Made by a program: the position numbers and the translations under genes. DNA of 64,000 nucleotides. Origin: Planococcus shixiaomingii (GTDB taxonomy: Bacteria; Bacillota; Bacilli; Bacillales_A; Planococcaceae). Below the pieces are notes generated by a model. It saw nothing but the letters and a program-made list of their open reading frames with translations. It was not told where the DNA came from and made no database searches. Location of the stretch: the NCBI RefSeq assembly GCF_030413615.1, contig NZ_CP129236.1:1038001-1102000 (forward strand), written 5' to 3'. Below are positions 46,114-54,372 of this stretch, in pieces; position 1 is the first letter of the stretch, and every line of letters begins with the position of its first letter.

Positions 46114-47096
46114 TAGATGTGATGAAAATGTTTAAGGCGAGGATGTATATGAAACGCAACGAGCCTTTTTTATACAGCTGGCATGCCTATGTCGGATATG
46201 AACTGGATTTGTTCAAAGCTTTTGAACGGCCGGTAACACAATTCGATGTAGCGGATGCCCTGCAGTTGGATGAAGAGCTGCTAAAACAATGGGTGAGTGT
46301 CGGCGTATCTATCGGGCATTTGAAAGAAGCTGGCAGAAACCGCTACAAAACGTGGAATACATGGAAATTGCCGAAGCCGAAAGGCCAAAATTCGTCAGGT
46401 GTCTTATTAAAAGAAATGATGGAGTTGCATATTCCAACGCTTTTAAGCTATCCCGAAATGATGCGGGAAGGAAAGCGACGGCATTTCGACGAGGAAAAAC
46501 ACGCACCTACTGTTGCGGAAACAAGCCGTTTGCTCGAAGTTCTTGCATTGCCGAAAATGGCCAAGCAATTGAAAGAGAAAAAAGGCGGCAACGTACTCGA
46601 CCTTGGCTGCGGCGAGGCAGGTTATATAAAAAAATTGGCGGAGCGCTTCCCGACGACTCACTTTACGGGAATTGAAATAAGCCCAACGGTCACTGAAACA
46701 GCAAGAAGCCTTACTGCAGACATAGACAACGTGACGATTGAAAATGCCGATCTCTGGAAATATACACCTGAAACTCCGCAAGACCTGATTTTGATGAACA
46801 ACGTCATTCACTATATCGACCTGGAACAACGCCAGCAATTATTCCACCAATTGGCTGGATGGTTGAAAGAAGACGGCGTTTTGTCCGTTGTTACACCAAT
46901 TGCAGGCAGCAGCGACAGCCCGCCATTTGCAAATGTTTTCAACAGTTTTTTCTCTTCATTCGATAATTTGTATCGATTGCCGACGGCCGAAGAACTGGCT
47001 GAGTGGGGAGCAGAAGCAGGTCTCGCGATGCTAGGCATCCATACGGTCATTAAAGAAGGCAGCTGGTACATCGTGCAATATCAAAAGGAAAGCTGA
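46110..47096 (+). CDS. Class I SAM-dependent methyltransferase with winged-helix N-terminal domain
   Basis: A 328-residue protein. Residues 1 to about 100 (SWHAYVGYELDLFKAFERP, then DVADALQLDEELLKQWVSVG) look like the winged-helix dimerisation domain of small-molecule O-methyltransferases; from about residue 160 the SAM fold begins with VLDLGCGEAGYIKKLAERFP (motif I) and continues with GIEISPTV, ADLWKY and MNNVIHYID. GGAGGGA precedes the ATG, which overlaps the monooxygenase stop. The pair would hydroxylate and then methylate the same molecule; that is inference from gene coupling. Confidence 0.83.
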   Translation: MIDVMKMFKARMYMKRNEPFLYSWHAYVGYELDLFKAFERPVTQFDVADALQLDEELLKQWVSVGVSIGHLKEAGRNRYKTWNTWKLPKPKGQNSSGVLLKEMMELHIPTLLSYPEMMREGKRRHFDEEKHAPTVAETSRLLEVLALPKMAKQLKEKKGGNVLDLGCGEAGYIKKLAERFPTTHFTGIEISPTVTETARSLTADIDNVTIENADLWKYTPETPQDLILMNNVIHYIDLEQRQQLFHQLAGWLKEDGVLSVVTPIAGSSDSPPFANVFNSFFSSFDNLYRLPTAEELAEWGAEAGLAMLGIHTVIKEGSWYIVQYQKES

Positions 47097-47208
47097 AGCG
47101 CCTATGTAGCCCTGACAAGCGCTGGAGGGCTTGAGGGGAATAACGCATTTTGCCATTCTCAACAAGACCGAAGCGACCTTGAGGGTTTAATCGCCGGAGC
47201 TAGACAAA
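47096..47208. repeat. Dispersed palindromic repeat (family 2), copy B, inverted
   Basis: The reverse complement aligns with copy A (36062-36176) over its whole length, including TTGTC-AG, CTC-AGGTCGC, CCTCCAGCGCTTGTC and GGGCT-ACAT-GGC-CTT. It starts right at the methyltransferase stop codon. Confidence 0.75.
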
Positions 47209-47259
47209 AGGAAAGCGATAGCGAGTGATAAAGACTAATAGCAATTAATAAAAGCAAAA

Positions 47260-47295
47260 GAAAAATCCCTGAAGAATTTCTTCAGGGATTTTTTA
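47260..47295. terminator. Bidirectional terminator (methyltransferase / yfkK)
   Basis: AAAAATCCCTGAAGAA pairs with TTCTTCAGGGATTTTT, near-perfect 16 bp with a one-base loop in the drawn form (in practice a 4-5 nt loop). Confidence 0.9.
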
Positions 47296-47514
47296 TTTCC
47301 GCAAGGAACCTAATTCAGTAGCGATGGCTTGCATTTCATTAGGGCTGAACGTATCGCGTTTTGCTACCATTTCGTACAGTTCCCGTAAGTCTTCATACTG
47401 GGAAGCGTTGAAATGTTCGGGCTTCATGGCGTCAACGTTAACCATGCGCAATTTTGTTTTTATTTCTTCAATCATAAACGTGACATTTTCGTTTGATGGC
47501 TTTGATAAATCCAT
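47293..47514 (-). CDS. yfkK: DUF1128 / UPF0435 family protein YfkK
   Basis: A 73-residue acidic protein, [20 protein letters not shown] at the start and then [24 protein letters not shown], matching Bacillus YfkK (UPF0435). Function is unknown; probably all-helical. AAAGGCAGG places the start at 47514, seven codons inside the open frame. It shares its terminator with the convergent methyltransferase unit. Confidence 0.87.
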   Translation of the reverse strand: MDLSKPSNENVTFMIEEIKTKLRMVNVDAMKPEHFNASQYEDLRELYEMVAKRDTFSPNEMQAIATELGSLRK

Positions 47515-47604
47515 GATAAGTTTCCTGCCTTTCAATTGAGTAAAATCTACTCTGCTTAAAGGAACAGCAAAAACTGCCCCTATAAGTTCAGTTGGTTAAC
47601 CTAA

Positions 47605-47635
47605 CAATCAGCAGAAGGGGGACTCCTGCTGATTG
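47605..47635. other. Perfect hairpin between alsT and yfkK
   Basis: CAATCAGCAG (47605-47614) pairs with CTGCTGATTG (47626-47635) and AACCT/AGGTT extend it. No T-run follows on either strand, so it is at best an imperfect terminator for the symporter gene on the minus strand. Confidence 0.5.
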
Positions 47636-47672
47636 AGGTTTCACTTTATCATTTCATTATTCGAAAAGAATG

Positions 47673-49055
47673 TCAATTGTCGGCAGCCGCTATTCGTTTT
47701 TCTTCTTTGGCTATAGCCTTTTCTTCTTTGATTTTGGCTGAAATCCGTTTTGTTTCAAAAACAATTACACCGGAAAGCCCAAGCAAACCAATTAAGTTCG
47801 GAAGTGCCATCAAGCCGTTCATGATGTCTGAAAACATCCAGACGACATTGAGAGAGACTGTAGCTCCGATGAAAACTACTGCGATAAATAAAATACGGTA
47901 AACAATCAGCAAACTAGGGTTTCGGAATAAGTACTGGAAGCACTTCTCTCCGTAGTAAGCCCAGCCGATAATGGTAGAAGAAGCGAAGAAAATCAATCCG
48001 ATCGCTACTACAATTGGTCCAGCCGGCCCTAAGAATTGTTCGAATGCTGCAGTCGTTAATGCAGAGCCTTCTAAGCTCTTATCCGTATATAAGCCGGACA
48101 TGACAATCGTGATGCCGGTGATTGAACAGATAATTAACGTATCGATAAATACTTGAGTCATGGAAACAAGCGCTTGGCGGCCTGGCATGTCTGTTTTTGC
48201 AGCAGCGGCTGCGATTGGAGCAGATCCAAGGCCAGCTTCGTTGGAGAACACGCCTCGGGCTACTCCGTAGCGGATAGCAGCCCCAACTGCTCCGCCCAAA
48301 GCAGCTTCGCCTGTAAAGGCAGAACTGAAGATTGTAGCGATAGCAGGTAAAATCAGTTCAAGATTCGATATCATAATAACAAGTCCGGCCACTAAATAAA
48401 ATAGTGCCATGATTGGAACGAAATAGGAAGTTACCTTTCCAATCGCAGTGATTCCGCCTAAAATAACTGCCCCGGCAAAAATCATCAAAATTAATCCTGT
48501 AATCCAAGTTGGTACATCGAACGTATCGCGTACTACAATAGCAACAGAATTGGACTGAGTTCCGTTGCCGATTCCGAAGGCGGCAATCGAACCGAAAATG
48601 GCGAATAGCACCCCTAACCATTTTTGCTTCAGTCCATGTTCTAGATAATACATCGGACCACCGGCCATTTGTCCTCTGGCATCCACGACCCGGTATTTGA
48701 CCGCCAACACAGCTTCACCGTATTTGGTGGCCATTCCGAAAAATGCTGAAAACCACATCCAGAATACAGCACCAGGACCACCGAGAATGACAGCTGTCGC
48801 AACTCCGACAATATTCCCGGTCCCGACAGTAGCGGCTAAAGCGGTAGAGAGGGCTTGAAAATGACTTATATCTCCTTGAGATGTTTTATCTTGGTTCTTA
48901 GAGAAAACTAATTTCAATGCATAAGGTAGTAGTCGTACTTGTAACAGACCGACCCGCACAGTCAAATAAATTCCGGTCCCTACCAATAAAATTAATAGCG
49001 GCGGCCCCCATACAAAATCACTGATACTACCCAACAGCTTTTCAATTCTTTCCAT
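47673..49055 (-). CDS. Sodium:alanine symporter, AGCS family (AlsT-like)
   Basis: A 460-residue membrane protein with about ten to eleven spans. The family signature GTGNIVGVATAVILGGPGAVFWMW is near residues 75-98, followed by YGEAVLAVKYR and GGPMYYLEHG. It imports alanine, glycine or glutamine with Na+. A charged C-terminal tail (KEEKAIAKEEKR) faces the cytosol. ATG 49055 follows AAAGGGG; GTG 49058 is the alternative. The location between yfkK and the yfkI/yfkH pair is not the Bacillus order. Confidence 0.92.
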   Translation of the reverse strand: MERIEKLLGSISDFVWGPPLLILLVGTGIYLTVRVGLLQVRLLPYALKLVFSKNQDKTSQGDISHFQALSTALAATVGTGNIVGVATAVILGGPGAVFWMWFSAFFGMATKYGEAVLAVKYRVVDARGQMAGGPMYYLEHGLKQKWLGVLFAIFGSIAAFGIGNGTQSNSVAIVVRDTFDVPTWITGLILMIFAGAVILGGITAIGKVTSYFVPIMALFYLVAGLVIMISNLELILPAIATIFSSAFTGEAALGGAVGAAIRYGVARGVFSNEAGLGSAPIAAAAAKTDMPGRQALVSMTQVFIDTLIICSITGITIVMSGLYTDKSLEGSALTTAAFEQFLGPAGPIVVAIGLIFFASSTIIGWAYYGEKCFQYLFRNPSLLIVYRILFIAVVFIGATVSLNVVWMFSDIMNGLMALPNLIGLLGLSGVIVFETKRISAKIKEEKAIAKEEKRIAAADN

Positions 49056-49178
49056 CACTCATGCCCCTTTGCTAAAATAATAGTTTCCTTACCTTTGAAT
49101 TAATCCTCCTTTAAGATTCAATATTCCGAAATATTAAACAGATAGTCAAGGTTTTTTTAAAAATAATATTTTAGAGAA

Positions 49179-49204
49179 GTTTAGATTTCAGAAGAATAGG
49201 GAAA
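49179..49204 (+). promoter_or_regulatory. Candidate sigma-B promoter for the YtxH gene
   Basis: GTTTAG (49179-49184), 14-nt spacer, GGGAAA (49199-49204), 45 nt before the start codon. The Bacillus counterparts yfkI/yfkH are, as I recall, general stress genes, which supports it. Confidence 0.5.
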
Positions 49205-49249
49205 AAATCCAAAGAGACGCAAGTATTACATTATTGGGAGGAATTCAGG

Positions 49250-49777
49250 ATGAGCCAAAACAAATTAATGACAGGTATTTTAGTAGGAGCGGCAATGGGA
49301 CTTATTGTTTCATTATTTGACCGCAATACACGTAACGACGTAATGAAGAAATCTAAAAAATTAGGAAGCAATGCACAATATTACGCTTCTAATAGAAAAG
49401 AGCTGCAATCTTTAGTCCAGCAGCAAGCGGGCAAAGTGCAAAATCTTTATTCTCGTATTTCTGAGGATGCTTCATATGTAGGTGAAAAAGTGAACGAGTT
49501 GAAAGAATTGACTCCGCAAGTCAGAGAATTGGCTATGGAGACGAAAGAAGCTTTTGTTGAAACGAAAGATGCTGTTATCGACTCTAAAAATGATGTTTTG
49601 TCAGCTGTTAAAGAAGACAACCCATCACCGCAGACTTCGTTGACTGATGGCGGAAGTTCATCTTCTTCAACTTCAGGCGGCAGCTCGAATTCTTCATCGA
49701 ATAACAGCAAAAGCTCAAATTCGTCATCAAATAATAGCGGGAGTTCTTCATCTTATAACTCCGGATCAAAGGCGTAA
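49250..49777 (+). CDS. YtxH domain protein with Ser/Asn-rich tail (YfkI-like)
   Basis: A 175-residue protein. It starts with a short glycine-containing hydrophobic segment (LMTGILVGAAMGLIVSLFD, residues 6-24), the mark of YtxH-type stress proteins, then a long charged helical part (residues 25-125) with coiled-coil character, and a low-complexity tail from about residue 133 made almost only of Ser, Asn and Gly. Two 30-nt direct repeats at 49682-49741 encode SSNSSSNNS-K/G. GGGAGGA precedes the ATG. It is followed by a YihY-family gene, as in Bacillus yfkI-yfkH. Confidence 0.75.
   Translation: MSQNKLMTGILVGAAMGLIVSLFDRNTRNDVMKKSKKLGSNAQYYASNRKELQSLVQQQAGKVQNLYSRISEDASYVGEKVNELKELTPQVRELAMETKEAFVETKDAVIDSKNDVLSAVKEDNPSPQTSLTDGGSSSSSTSGGSSNSSSNNSKSSNSSSNNSGSSSSYNSGSKA
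49682..49741 (+). repeat. Two 30-nt tandem repeats in the YtxH gene
   Basis: Units 49682-49711 and 49712-49741 are alike at 23 of 30 positions or more (AGCTC-AATTC-TCATC-AATAA-AGC...). They encode the same ten residues except the last. Confidence 0.8.
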
Positions 49778-49842
49778 TTACCATTAGCTCTGGAGAACAA
49801 GACAAATTACACCAATCGGAAGAACGGCTGCATAATTTGCAT

Positions 49843-50721
49843 ATGACTTATGATGTCAGAACCTTTTCCGGATTTTTTAAAGAACTGAATAAAAGGATTT
49901 ACGATGTCGATGTAATGGGAGTAGGAGCGCAATTAGCGTTCTTTTTCCTGTTGTCGATATTTCCTTTGCTCATTTTTTTGGTGACGTTAGTGCCGTATTT
50001 AAATTTGTCGAAAGACCAGATTTTCAATTTCATTGAAGAAGTGGCCCCTCATGAAGTATTTGTGTTGATTGAGCAGACGTTAAATGATATTCTAACCAAT
50101 CAAAATACAGGACTGTTGTCTTTCGGGATCTTGGCAATGATTTGGTCAGGCAGCATTGGAATGAATGCGCTTATCAAGTCATTGAATAGTTCCTATGGTG
50201 TCGCAGAGAGGCGTCCGATTTGGGTAGCACAAGGGATGTCAATGGCAAATACTTTATTGATGATGCTAATTTTGATAATCGCACTTGCCTTACCGATTTT
50301 CGGCAGACAAATTGGCCTCATCATTTTTACGTACGCAGGTTTGGAAGAAGGATTTTTAGCGACTTGGAACGCTCTGCGATTCACCATTCCAGGGCTCATC
50401 ATTTTTGCTCTCTGTTCGGTCATTTACTGGGTGGCTCCAAACGTTCGGCTGGATTTTGCCAGCGTCTTGGCAGGAGCGGCATTCACTGCTATCGGCTGGT
50501 TAGGAGTTTCTTTTATGTTCTCTATTTACATTAACAACTTGGCAATCTATTCACCGACATTCGGTAGTCTTGGCGGAATAATTATTTTGATGCTATGGCT
50601 GTATGTGTGTGCCATGCTGTTGATGGTAGGCGGCCAGATTAATGCCGTCATGCAGGGACGCCGCGATCTGATGGCGACCCAAAAAGACGATACAAGCAAA
50701 AAAGAATCCCCTGACCAGTAA
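49843..50721 (+). CDS. yfkH: YihY/BrkB family membrane protein (YfkH)
   Basis: A 292-residue membrane protein with about six spans, in the YihY/virulence factor BrkB family (once misread as RNase BN). Typical segments are GVGAQLAFFFLLSIFPLLIFLV, LLSFGILAMIWSGSIGMNALI, VLAGAAFTAIGWLGVSFMFSIYI and FGSLGGIIILMLWLYVCAMLLMVGGQINAV. Function is unknown. The start is uncertain: ATG 49843 or TTG 49837, both with a weak ribosome site (GGAAG at 49818). The frame stays open back into the upstream gap. It follows the YtxH gene by about 60 nt. Confidence 0.88.
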   Translation: MTYDVRTFSGFFKELNKRIYDVDVMGVGAQLAFFFLLSIFPLLIFLVTLVPYLNLSKDQIFNFIEEVAPHEVFVLIEQTLNDILTNQNTGLLSFGILAMIWSGSIGMNALIKSLNSSYGVAERRPIWVAQGMSMANTLLMMLILIIALALPIFGRQIGLIIFTYAGLEEGFLATWNALRFTIPGLIIFALCSVIYWVAPNVRLDFASVLAGAAFTAIGWLGVSFMFSIYINNLAIYSPTFGSLGGIIILMLWLYVCAMLLMVGGQINAVMQGRRDLMATQKDDTSKKESPDQ

Positions 50722-50745
50722 AACTGGCAAGGGATTCTTTTTCAT
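50700..50745. terminator. Bidirectional terminator (yfkH / SE1561)
   Basis: AAAGAATCCC/GGGATTCTTT outer stem with CCAGT/ACTGG inside; it overlaps the yfkH stop. Confidence 0.88.
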
Positions 50746-50943
50746 TTATTCTTTTTCTTCAGTTGGCGTGACTCTGAATTGCTGCATCTTTTCGTCCAAT
50801 TCGTCAACCATTGCGATCAAGCGATCAATATCTTCAAGTTCGGTATTCTCGGGTTCAATCGTATCCAAAACTTCTAAAAACATATTTAGACGCTCTTTCA
50901 TATAAATGACTTGTTCTTCTTTGTTGGTAATGCCTTTGCCCAT
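50746..50943 (-). CDS. SE1561 family small protein
   Basis: A 65-residue acidic helical protein: it begins MGKGITNKEEQVIYMKERLN, with the core MFLEVLDTIEPENTELEDID next. This is, from memory, the SE1561 family first named in Staphylococcus; no function is known. GAGGTG lies 8 nt before the ATG at 50943; the open frame runs 19 codons upstream. Confidence 0.8.
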   Translation of the reverse strand: MGKGITNKEEQVIYMKERLNMFLEVLDTIEPENTELEDIDRLIAMVDELDEKMQQFRVTPTEEKE

Positions 50944-50968
50944 TTGGTACACCTCATTTCGCATGTTA

Positions 50969-50997
50969 ATAGTAGCGGATTGTCCGCAAAATATCAA
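50969..50997 (-). promoter_or_regulatory. Promoter of the SE1561 gene
   Basis: TTGATA (50992-50997) and TACTAT (50969-50974) on the minus strand with 17-nt spacing. Confidence 0.65.
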
Positions 50998-51150
50998 CAC
51001 ATATAGGTATTAGGAGAGATTTTTCGAAATAACGAGTTAGAATATTCACTTTATTTGTTTTTTGTGTTACAGTAAGATTAATAAAACGAGAGAGGGGATG
51101 GACGAGGAAAACCATACTCTACCTATCTTGAGTTATAAAGGAGGGAATTT

Positions 51151-51219
51151 GTGCATTCAAACGGCCGAATAGCCGAGAATGTGATTATGAAAACACACTT
51201 AAATATAACTAAAACTTAA
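51151..51219 (+). CDS. Possible 22-residue peptide
   Basis: The frame opens at GTG 51151, reads VHSNGRIAENVIMKTHLNIT with KT last, and stops at 51217-51219, right at the base of the terminator. AAAGGAGGG lies 6-7 nt before the GTG, an excellent ribosome site for such a short frame. An overlapping frame of 24 codons starts at about 51100. Whether either is translated cannot be told. Confidence 0.35.
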   Translation: MHSNGRIAENVIMKTHLNITKT

Positions 51220-51264
51220 AGGCTCATCCGCATTCTGAAAATCAGAAACGGACAGAGCCTTTTA
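51218..51264. terminator. Bidirectional terminator between the small unit and osmC
   Basis: AAAGGCTC/GAGCCTTT, TCCG/CGGA and TTCTGA/TCAGAA form one interrupted stem with A- and T-runs at the ends. Confidence 0.85.
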
Positions 51265-51269
51265 ATTGT

Positions 51270-51650
51270 TCAACGAATTTCATATGTTTCCACAACTTCA
51301 ATCGAATCTGCTACTGACTGCACCATCGAGCAGTTTTTTCGAGTCAGTTCCATCACTTTCGGCATTCTTGCCTCATCAATTGAACCTCTTAAAACAAAAT
51401 GCAAATGCACTTTAGCTACGCGATTTGCCTCTTCTTCAATCCGTGTCACTTCTTTAACGTTAATCTCAATAGTTTCTGCAGGCATCCGCATTTTTTCTAA
51501 AACTTTTCGCATGACGCCGCCGCTGCAGACCGCAAGTGAAGCGACAAGCAATTGATAGGGCCGAAACCCGTAATTCTCATCACTCGAGACCAGTAAATCA
51601 CCGAAAGGAAGGCTTCCGGAAAAGCCGTTTTTTTGCATAGAAAATTTCAT
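51270..51650 (-). CDS. OsmC family protein
   Basis: A 126-residue thiol peroxidase-like protein of the OsmC/Ohr superfamily, which reduces organic hydroperoxides. The two cysteines are present: SLAVCSGGVM (about residue 42) and RKNCSMVQSV (about residue 107). The core LLVASLAVCSG is typical. The N-terminal strand is short, as in YhfA-like members rather than Ohr. No clear neighbours share its function. It is divergent from yfkF and their ends overlap slightly upstream. Confidence 0.85.
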   Translation of the reverse strand: MKFSMQKNGFSGSLPFGDLLVSSDENYGFRPYQLLVASLAVCSGGVMRKVLEKMRMPAETIEINVKEVTRIEEEANRVAKVHLHFVLRGSIDEARMPKVMELTRKNCSMVQSVADSIEVVETYEIR

Positions 51651-51728
51651 AATTCTCTTCCTCCTTATGTTAAAATAGGATTTGACTTAAATTTACAGAA
51701 GAAAAGCGTGTTTGCCAAGGAGGGGCTT

Positions 51729-52922
51729 ATGAGATATTTTTTAAAAAGTGAACGGGCCCGTTTTTGGATTTTAGTGGCCATTGTTTCCATTTCAGGATTT
51801 TCCCAAGGGATGTTATTGCCGCTGATAGCCGTTATTTTTGAACAAGATGGCGTATCATCTGCGCTGAACGGTTTGAGCGCTACGGGTTTATACATAGGTA
51901 CACTGGTCATCGCACCATTTATGGAACCGCAATTGCGGAAGTTCGGGTTCAAACCGCTGCTGGTGTTCGGCGGGGGATTGGTCATTGTATCACTGCTATC
52001 TTTTCCATTATGGAAAAGCGTTGCCTTTTGGTTCGCCCTCCGCGTGCTAATTGGCATCGGGGATCAAGCGCTGCATTTTTCAACGCAAACGTGGATAACG
52101 AGCACATCCCCGCAGCACCGCCTCGGACGCAACATCGCCATATACGGAATGTCGTTCAGCATCGGTTTTGGGGCGGGTCCCTTATTTGTCCCGCTCGTTA
52201 ATATTTTCGAACCTTTGCCGTTTATTGTTTCAGGACTCCTCTGTTTAATTGCCTGGTCTTTTGTCTTTTTGTTGAAAAACGATTTTCCAGAAGTGACAAC
52301 AGGAGGCGTTCATTCGTCGAAAGGGGTATTCGGGCGTTTCAAAGCAGCTATTGTTATTGCTTGGATTGCGTTTTTGCCGCCTTTAGGCTACGGGTTTCTC
52401 GAAGCTTCCTTAAACGCGATTTACCCGGTATATGCGTTGCGGCAGTCAATTGACATTGCACTGGTATCCATCATGTTAGCTGCGTTTTCAGCAGGAGCAA
52501 TCGCTACACAGCTGCCGCTTGGAGCTTTGAGTGACCGCCTGGGCAGAAAAAATGTCTTGATCGGTGCACTTATTGGCGGTGCAGCCGTGTTTGGGGCAGC
52601 AAGCTTTTTTGAGGCCAATGCCTGGCTGACTGTCGGATTTTTTGCCCTTGCCGGAATGTTTGTAGGTTCAACTTTTTCATTGGGTATCTCATTCATGGCA
52701 GATTTAATGCCAAAAGAACTTTTGCCGACGGGTAATTTATTGTGCGGCATTGCTTTTAGCGTCGGCAGTTTAGCGGGACCGTTTCTGGGCGGCCTTTTTG
52801 TGGAATATGTCGAAAGTCTGAGCTTTTTGCTGCTGATTTCAGTAATGTTGTTGATCATTGGTATAATCATCGTATTAAAAAGCAACCAAAGACAGGAACG
52901 GTTGCCGCTATCGCAAGAATGA
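51729..52922 (+). CDS. yfkF: MFS transporter YfkF
   Basis: A 397-residue 12-span major facilitator protein of the drug-resistance or sugar-efflux type. It has the loop 2-3 remnant (EPQLRKFGFKPLLV), motif-like RVLIGIGDQALHF, and the second-half loop GALSDRLGRKNVLI as a clean motif A. Position in the yfk block and length fit Bacillus YfkF. AAGGAGGGG sets the start at 51729. Substrate is unknown. A terminator shared with the next gene follows. Confidence 0.85.
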   Translation: MRYFLKSERARFWILVAIVSISGFSQGMLLPLIAVIFEQDGVSSALNGLSATGLYIGTLVIAPFMEPQLRKFGFKPLLVFGGGLVIVSLLSFPLWKSVAFWFALRVLIGIGDQALHFSTQTWITSTSPQHRLGRNIAIYGMSFSIGFGAGPLFVPLVNIFEPLPFIVSGLLCLIAWSFVFLLKNDFPEVTTGGVHSSKGVFGRFKAAIVIAWIAFLPPLGYGFLEASLNAIYPVYALRQSIDIALVSIMLAAFSAGAIATQLPLGALSDRLGRKNVLIGALIGGAAVFGAASFFEANAWLTVGFFALAGMFVGSTFSLGISFMADLMPKELLPTGNLLCGIAFSVGSLAGPFLGGLFVEYVESLSFLLLISVMLLIIGIIIVLKSNQRQERLPLSQE

Positions 52923-52927
52923 AAAAG

Positions 52928-52970
52928 AAAATGGCACGGAAAGCAATTTTGCTTTCCGTGCCATTTTTTA
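52928..52970. terminator. Bidirectional terminator (yfkF / rlmD paralog)
   Basis: A 16-bp perfect stem AAATGGCACGGAAAGC/GCTTTCCGTGCCATTT, followed by T- and A-runs. Confidence 0.92.
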
Positions 52971-54350
52971 TTTCAATACTAATTTTGTTACAGCTTCCAC
53001 TTGCGCTGTTTGAGGGAACATATCCACTGGTTGAATATATTCAATGCGGTAAATTTGGGTCAATTGCTGCAAGTCTTTAGCCAATGTAGAAGGGTTGCAT
53101 GACGTATAGACGAAACGCTTCGGTTTAACTTTCAAGATCGTTTTCAATAACGAGTCGCCAAGTCCCGTGCGAGGCGGATCGACCGTTAAAACATCCGGTA
53201 CAAAACCTTCGTTGCTCCACGTTTCCAGCCATTTTTCAGCAGTACCTGTAACATATTTGGCGGTCACGCCCATTTGCTTGGCATTGGATTTGGCATCCAC
53301 GACGCTTTCGTGGATGATATCCATGCCGCGGAGTTCTGCTGCGCGATCAGCAAGCCATAAGCCGATGGTGCCAACGCCGCAATAAGCATCAACAACCGAT
53401 TCCTTACCGGTAAGTTCCGCTGCACGTTTAATTTCATCATACAGTTTCACCGTCTGAACCGGATTCAGCTGGAAGAATGCGCGAGCTGACAAATCAAAAG
53501 CCAGTTCGCCGAGTTTTTCATGAATGGTGTCTTTGCCGTAAAGCGTGATGGTTTCGTCTCCAAAAATCAATGAGGTCTTTTCTTTATTGATGTTTTGGAC
53601 AATCGACACTAAGTTGATGTCAATTTGTTTCAGCTTTTCTAGCAGCAATTCTTTTTGTGGAATCTTCGCGCGAGTTGTGATTAAGACAAGTTGAATTTCT
53701 CCCGTTTCCAATCCGGTACGGACAACGATTGTCCGGATGATTCCTTTCATCGTCTTGCCATCGTAGATCGGCATTTTCAACTCTTCCAAAATGCGTTTCA
53801 CGGCATTGGTAATAACGGTTGTATCCGGGTGCTGGACGATGCATTGCTCGATATCAAGAAGCTGGTGCGAACCTTCCGCAAACAAGCCTGCAATTACTTT
53901 CGTTCCTTTTAAACGCGTCTGGAATTGGGATTTGTTGCGGTAATGCCAAGGATCTTCCATGCCGATTGTATGTTCGACCGGAACGTTTACGCCTTTTAAA
54001 TAGCGTTCAAGCGCCTGGACGACAAGATCGCGTTTTTCAACCAATTGCTGTTCATAGGTCATGTGCTGCAATTGGCAGCCGCCGCACGTTTCGTAAATTG
54101 GGCAAGGCGGCGTTTGCCGGTGGGGGGAAGGCTTCCGCAGTTTCAAGACCCGCGCTTCTGCAAAATTGCGCTTGATGCTTGTCACTTGGGCCGTAATTTC
54201 TTCTCCTGGCAATGCACCTTGGACGAATACAACATTGCGCTTAAAATAGCCGATGCCTTCGCCGTTGATGCCAAGCCGTTTAATCGTCAAAGGAAATTTC
54301 TGTCCTTCTTCAAAGATAGGTTTTTCGTTCAATGTTCTCACGTCCTTCAA
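52968..54350 (-). CDS. RlmD-type RNA uracil-5-methyltransferase (YfjO-like paralog)
   Basis: A 460-residue TrmA/RumA family enzyme, paralog of the one at 22573. TRAM domain near the N terminus ([16 protein letters not shown]), Fe-S cysteines ([14 protein letters not shown] plus C in IEQCIVQ), SAM motif [24 protein letters not shown] and catalytic Cys in [14 protein letters not shown] are all intact. It fits the Bacillus YfjO position near the yfk/yfh genes; its target uridine is unknown. The start is TTG at 54350 (AGGATGA ahead) or TTG six codons in. Confidence 0.9.
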   Translation of the reverse strand: MKDVRTLNEKPIFEEGQKFPLTIKRLGINGEGIGYFKRNVVFVQGALPGEEITAQVTSIKRNFAEARVLKLRKPSPHRQTPPCPIYETCGGCQLQHMTYEQQLVEKRDLVVQALERYLKGVNVPVEHTIGMEDPWHYRNKSQFQTRLKGTKVIAGLFAEGSHQLLDIEQCIVQHPDTTVITNAVKRILEELKMPIYDGKTMKGIIRTIVVRTGLETGEIQLVLITTRAKIPQKELLLEKLKQIDINLVSIVQNINKEKTSLIFGDETITLYGKDTIHEKLGELAFDLSARAFFQLNPVQTVKLYDEIKRAAELTGKESVVDAYCGVGTIGLWLADRAAELRGMDIIHESVVDAKSNAKQMGVTAKYVTGTAEKWLETWSNEGFVPDVLTVDPPRTGLGDSLLKTILKVKPKRFVYTSCNPSTLAKDLQQLTQIYRIEYIQPVDMFPQTAQVEAVTKLVLK

Positions 54351-54372
54351 TTAATCATCCTTTCATTATACC

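Larger units (their letters stand above)
51050..51264 (+). ncRNA. Short transcription unit: sRNA or small peptide mRNA
   Basis: The 326-nt gap between SE1561 and osmC holds a possible promoter (TTTATT-17-TAAGAT, about 51050-51079), then a frame of 24 codons starting ATG GAC GAG at about 51100 right behind GAGAGGGG, then AAAGGAGGG followed by GTG 51151 and a 22-codon frame, and a strong terminator at 51218-51264. Also a CGGC/GCCG hairpin lies at about 51160-51176. This could be an sRNA or a mini-mRNA. No homolog known to me. Confidence 0.4.
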
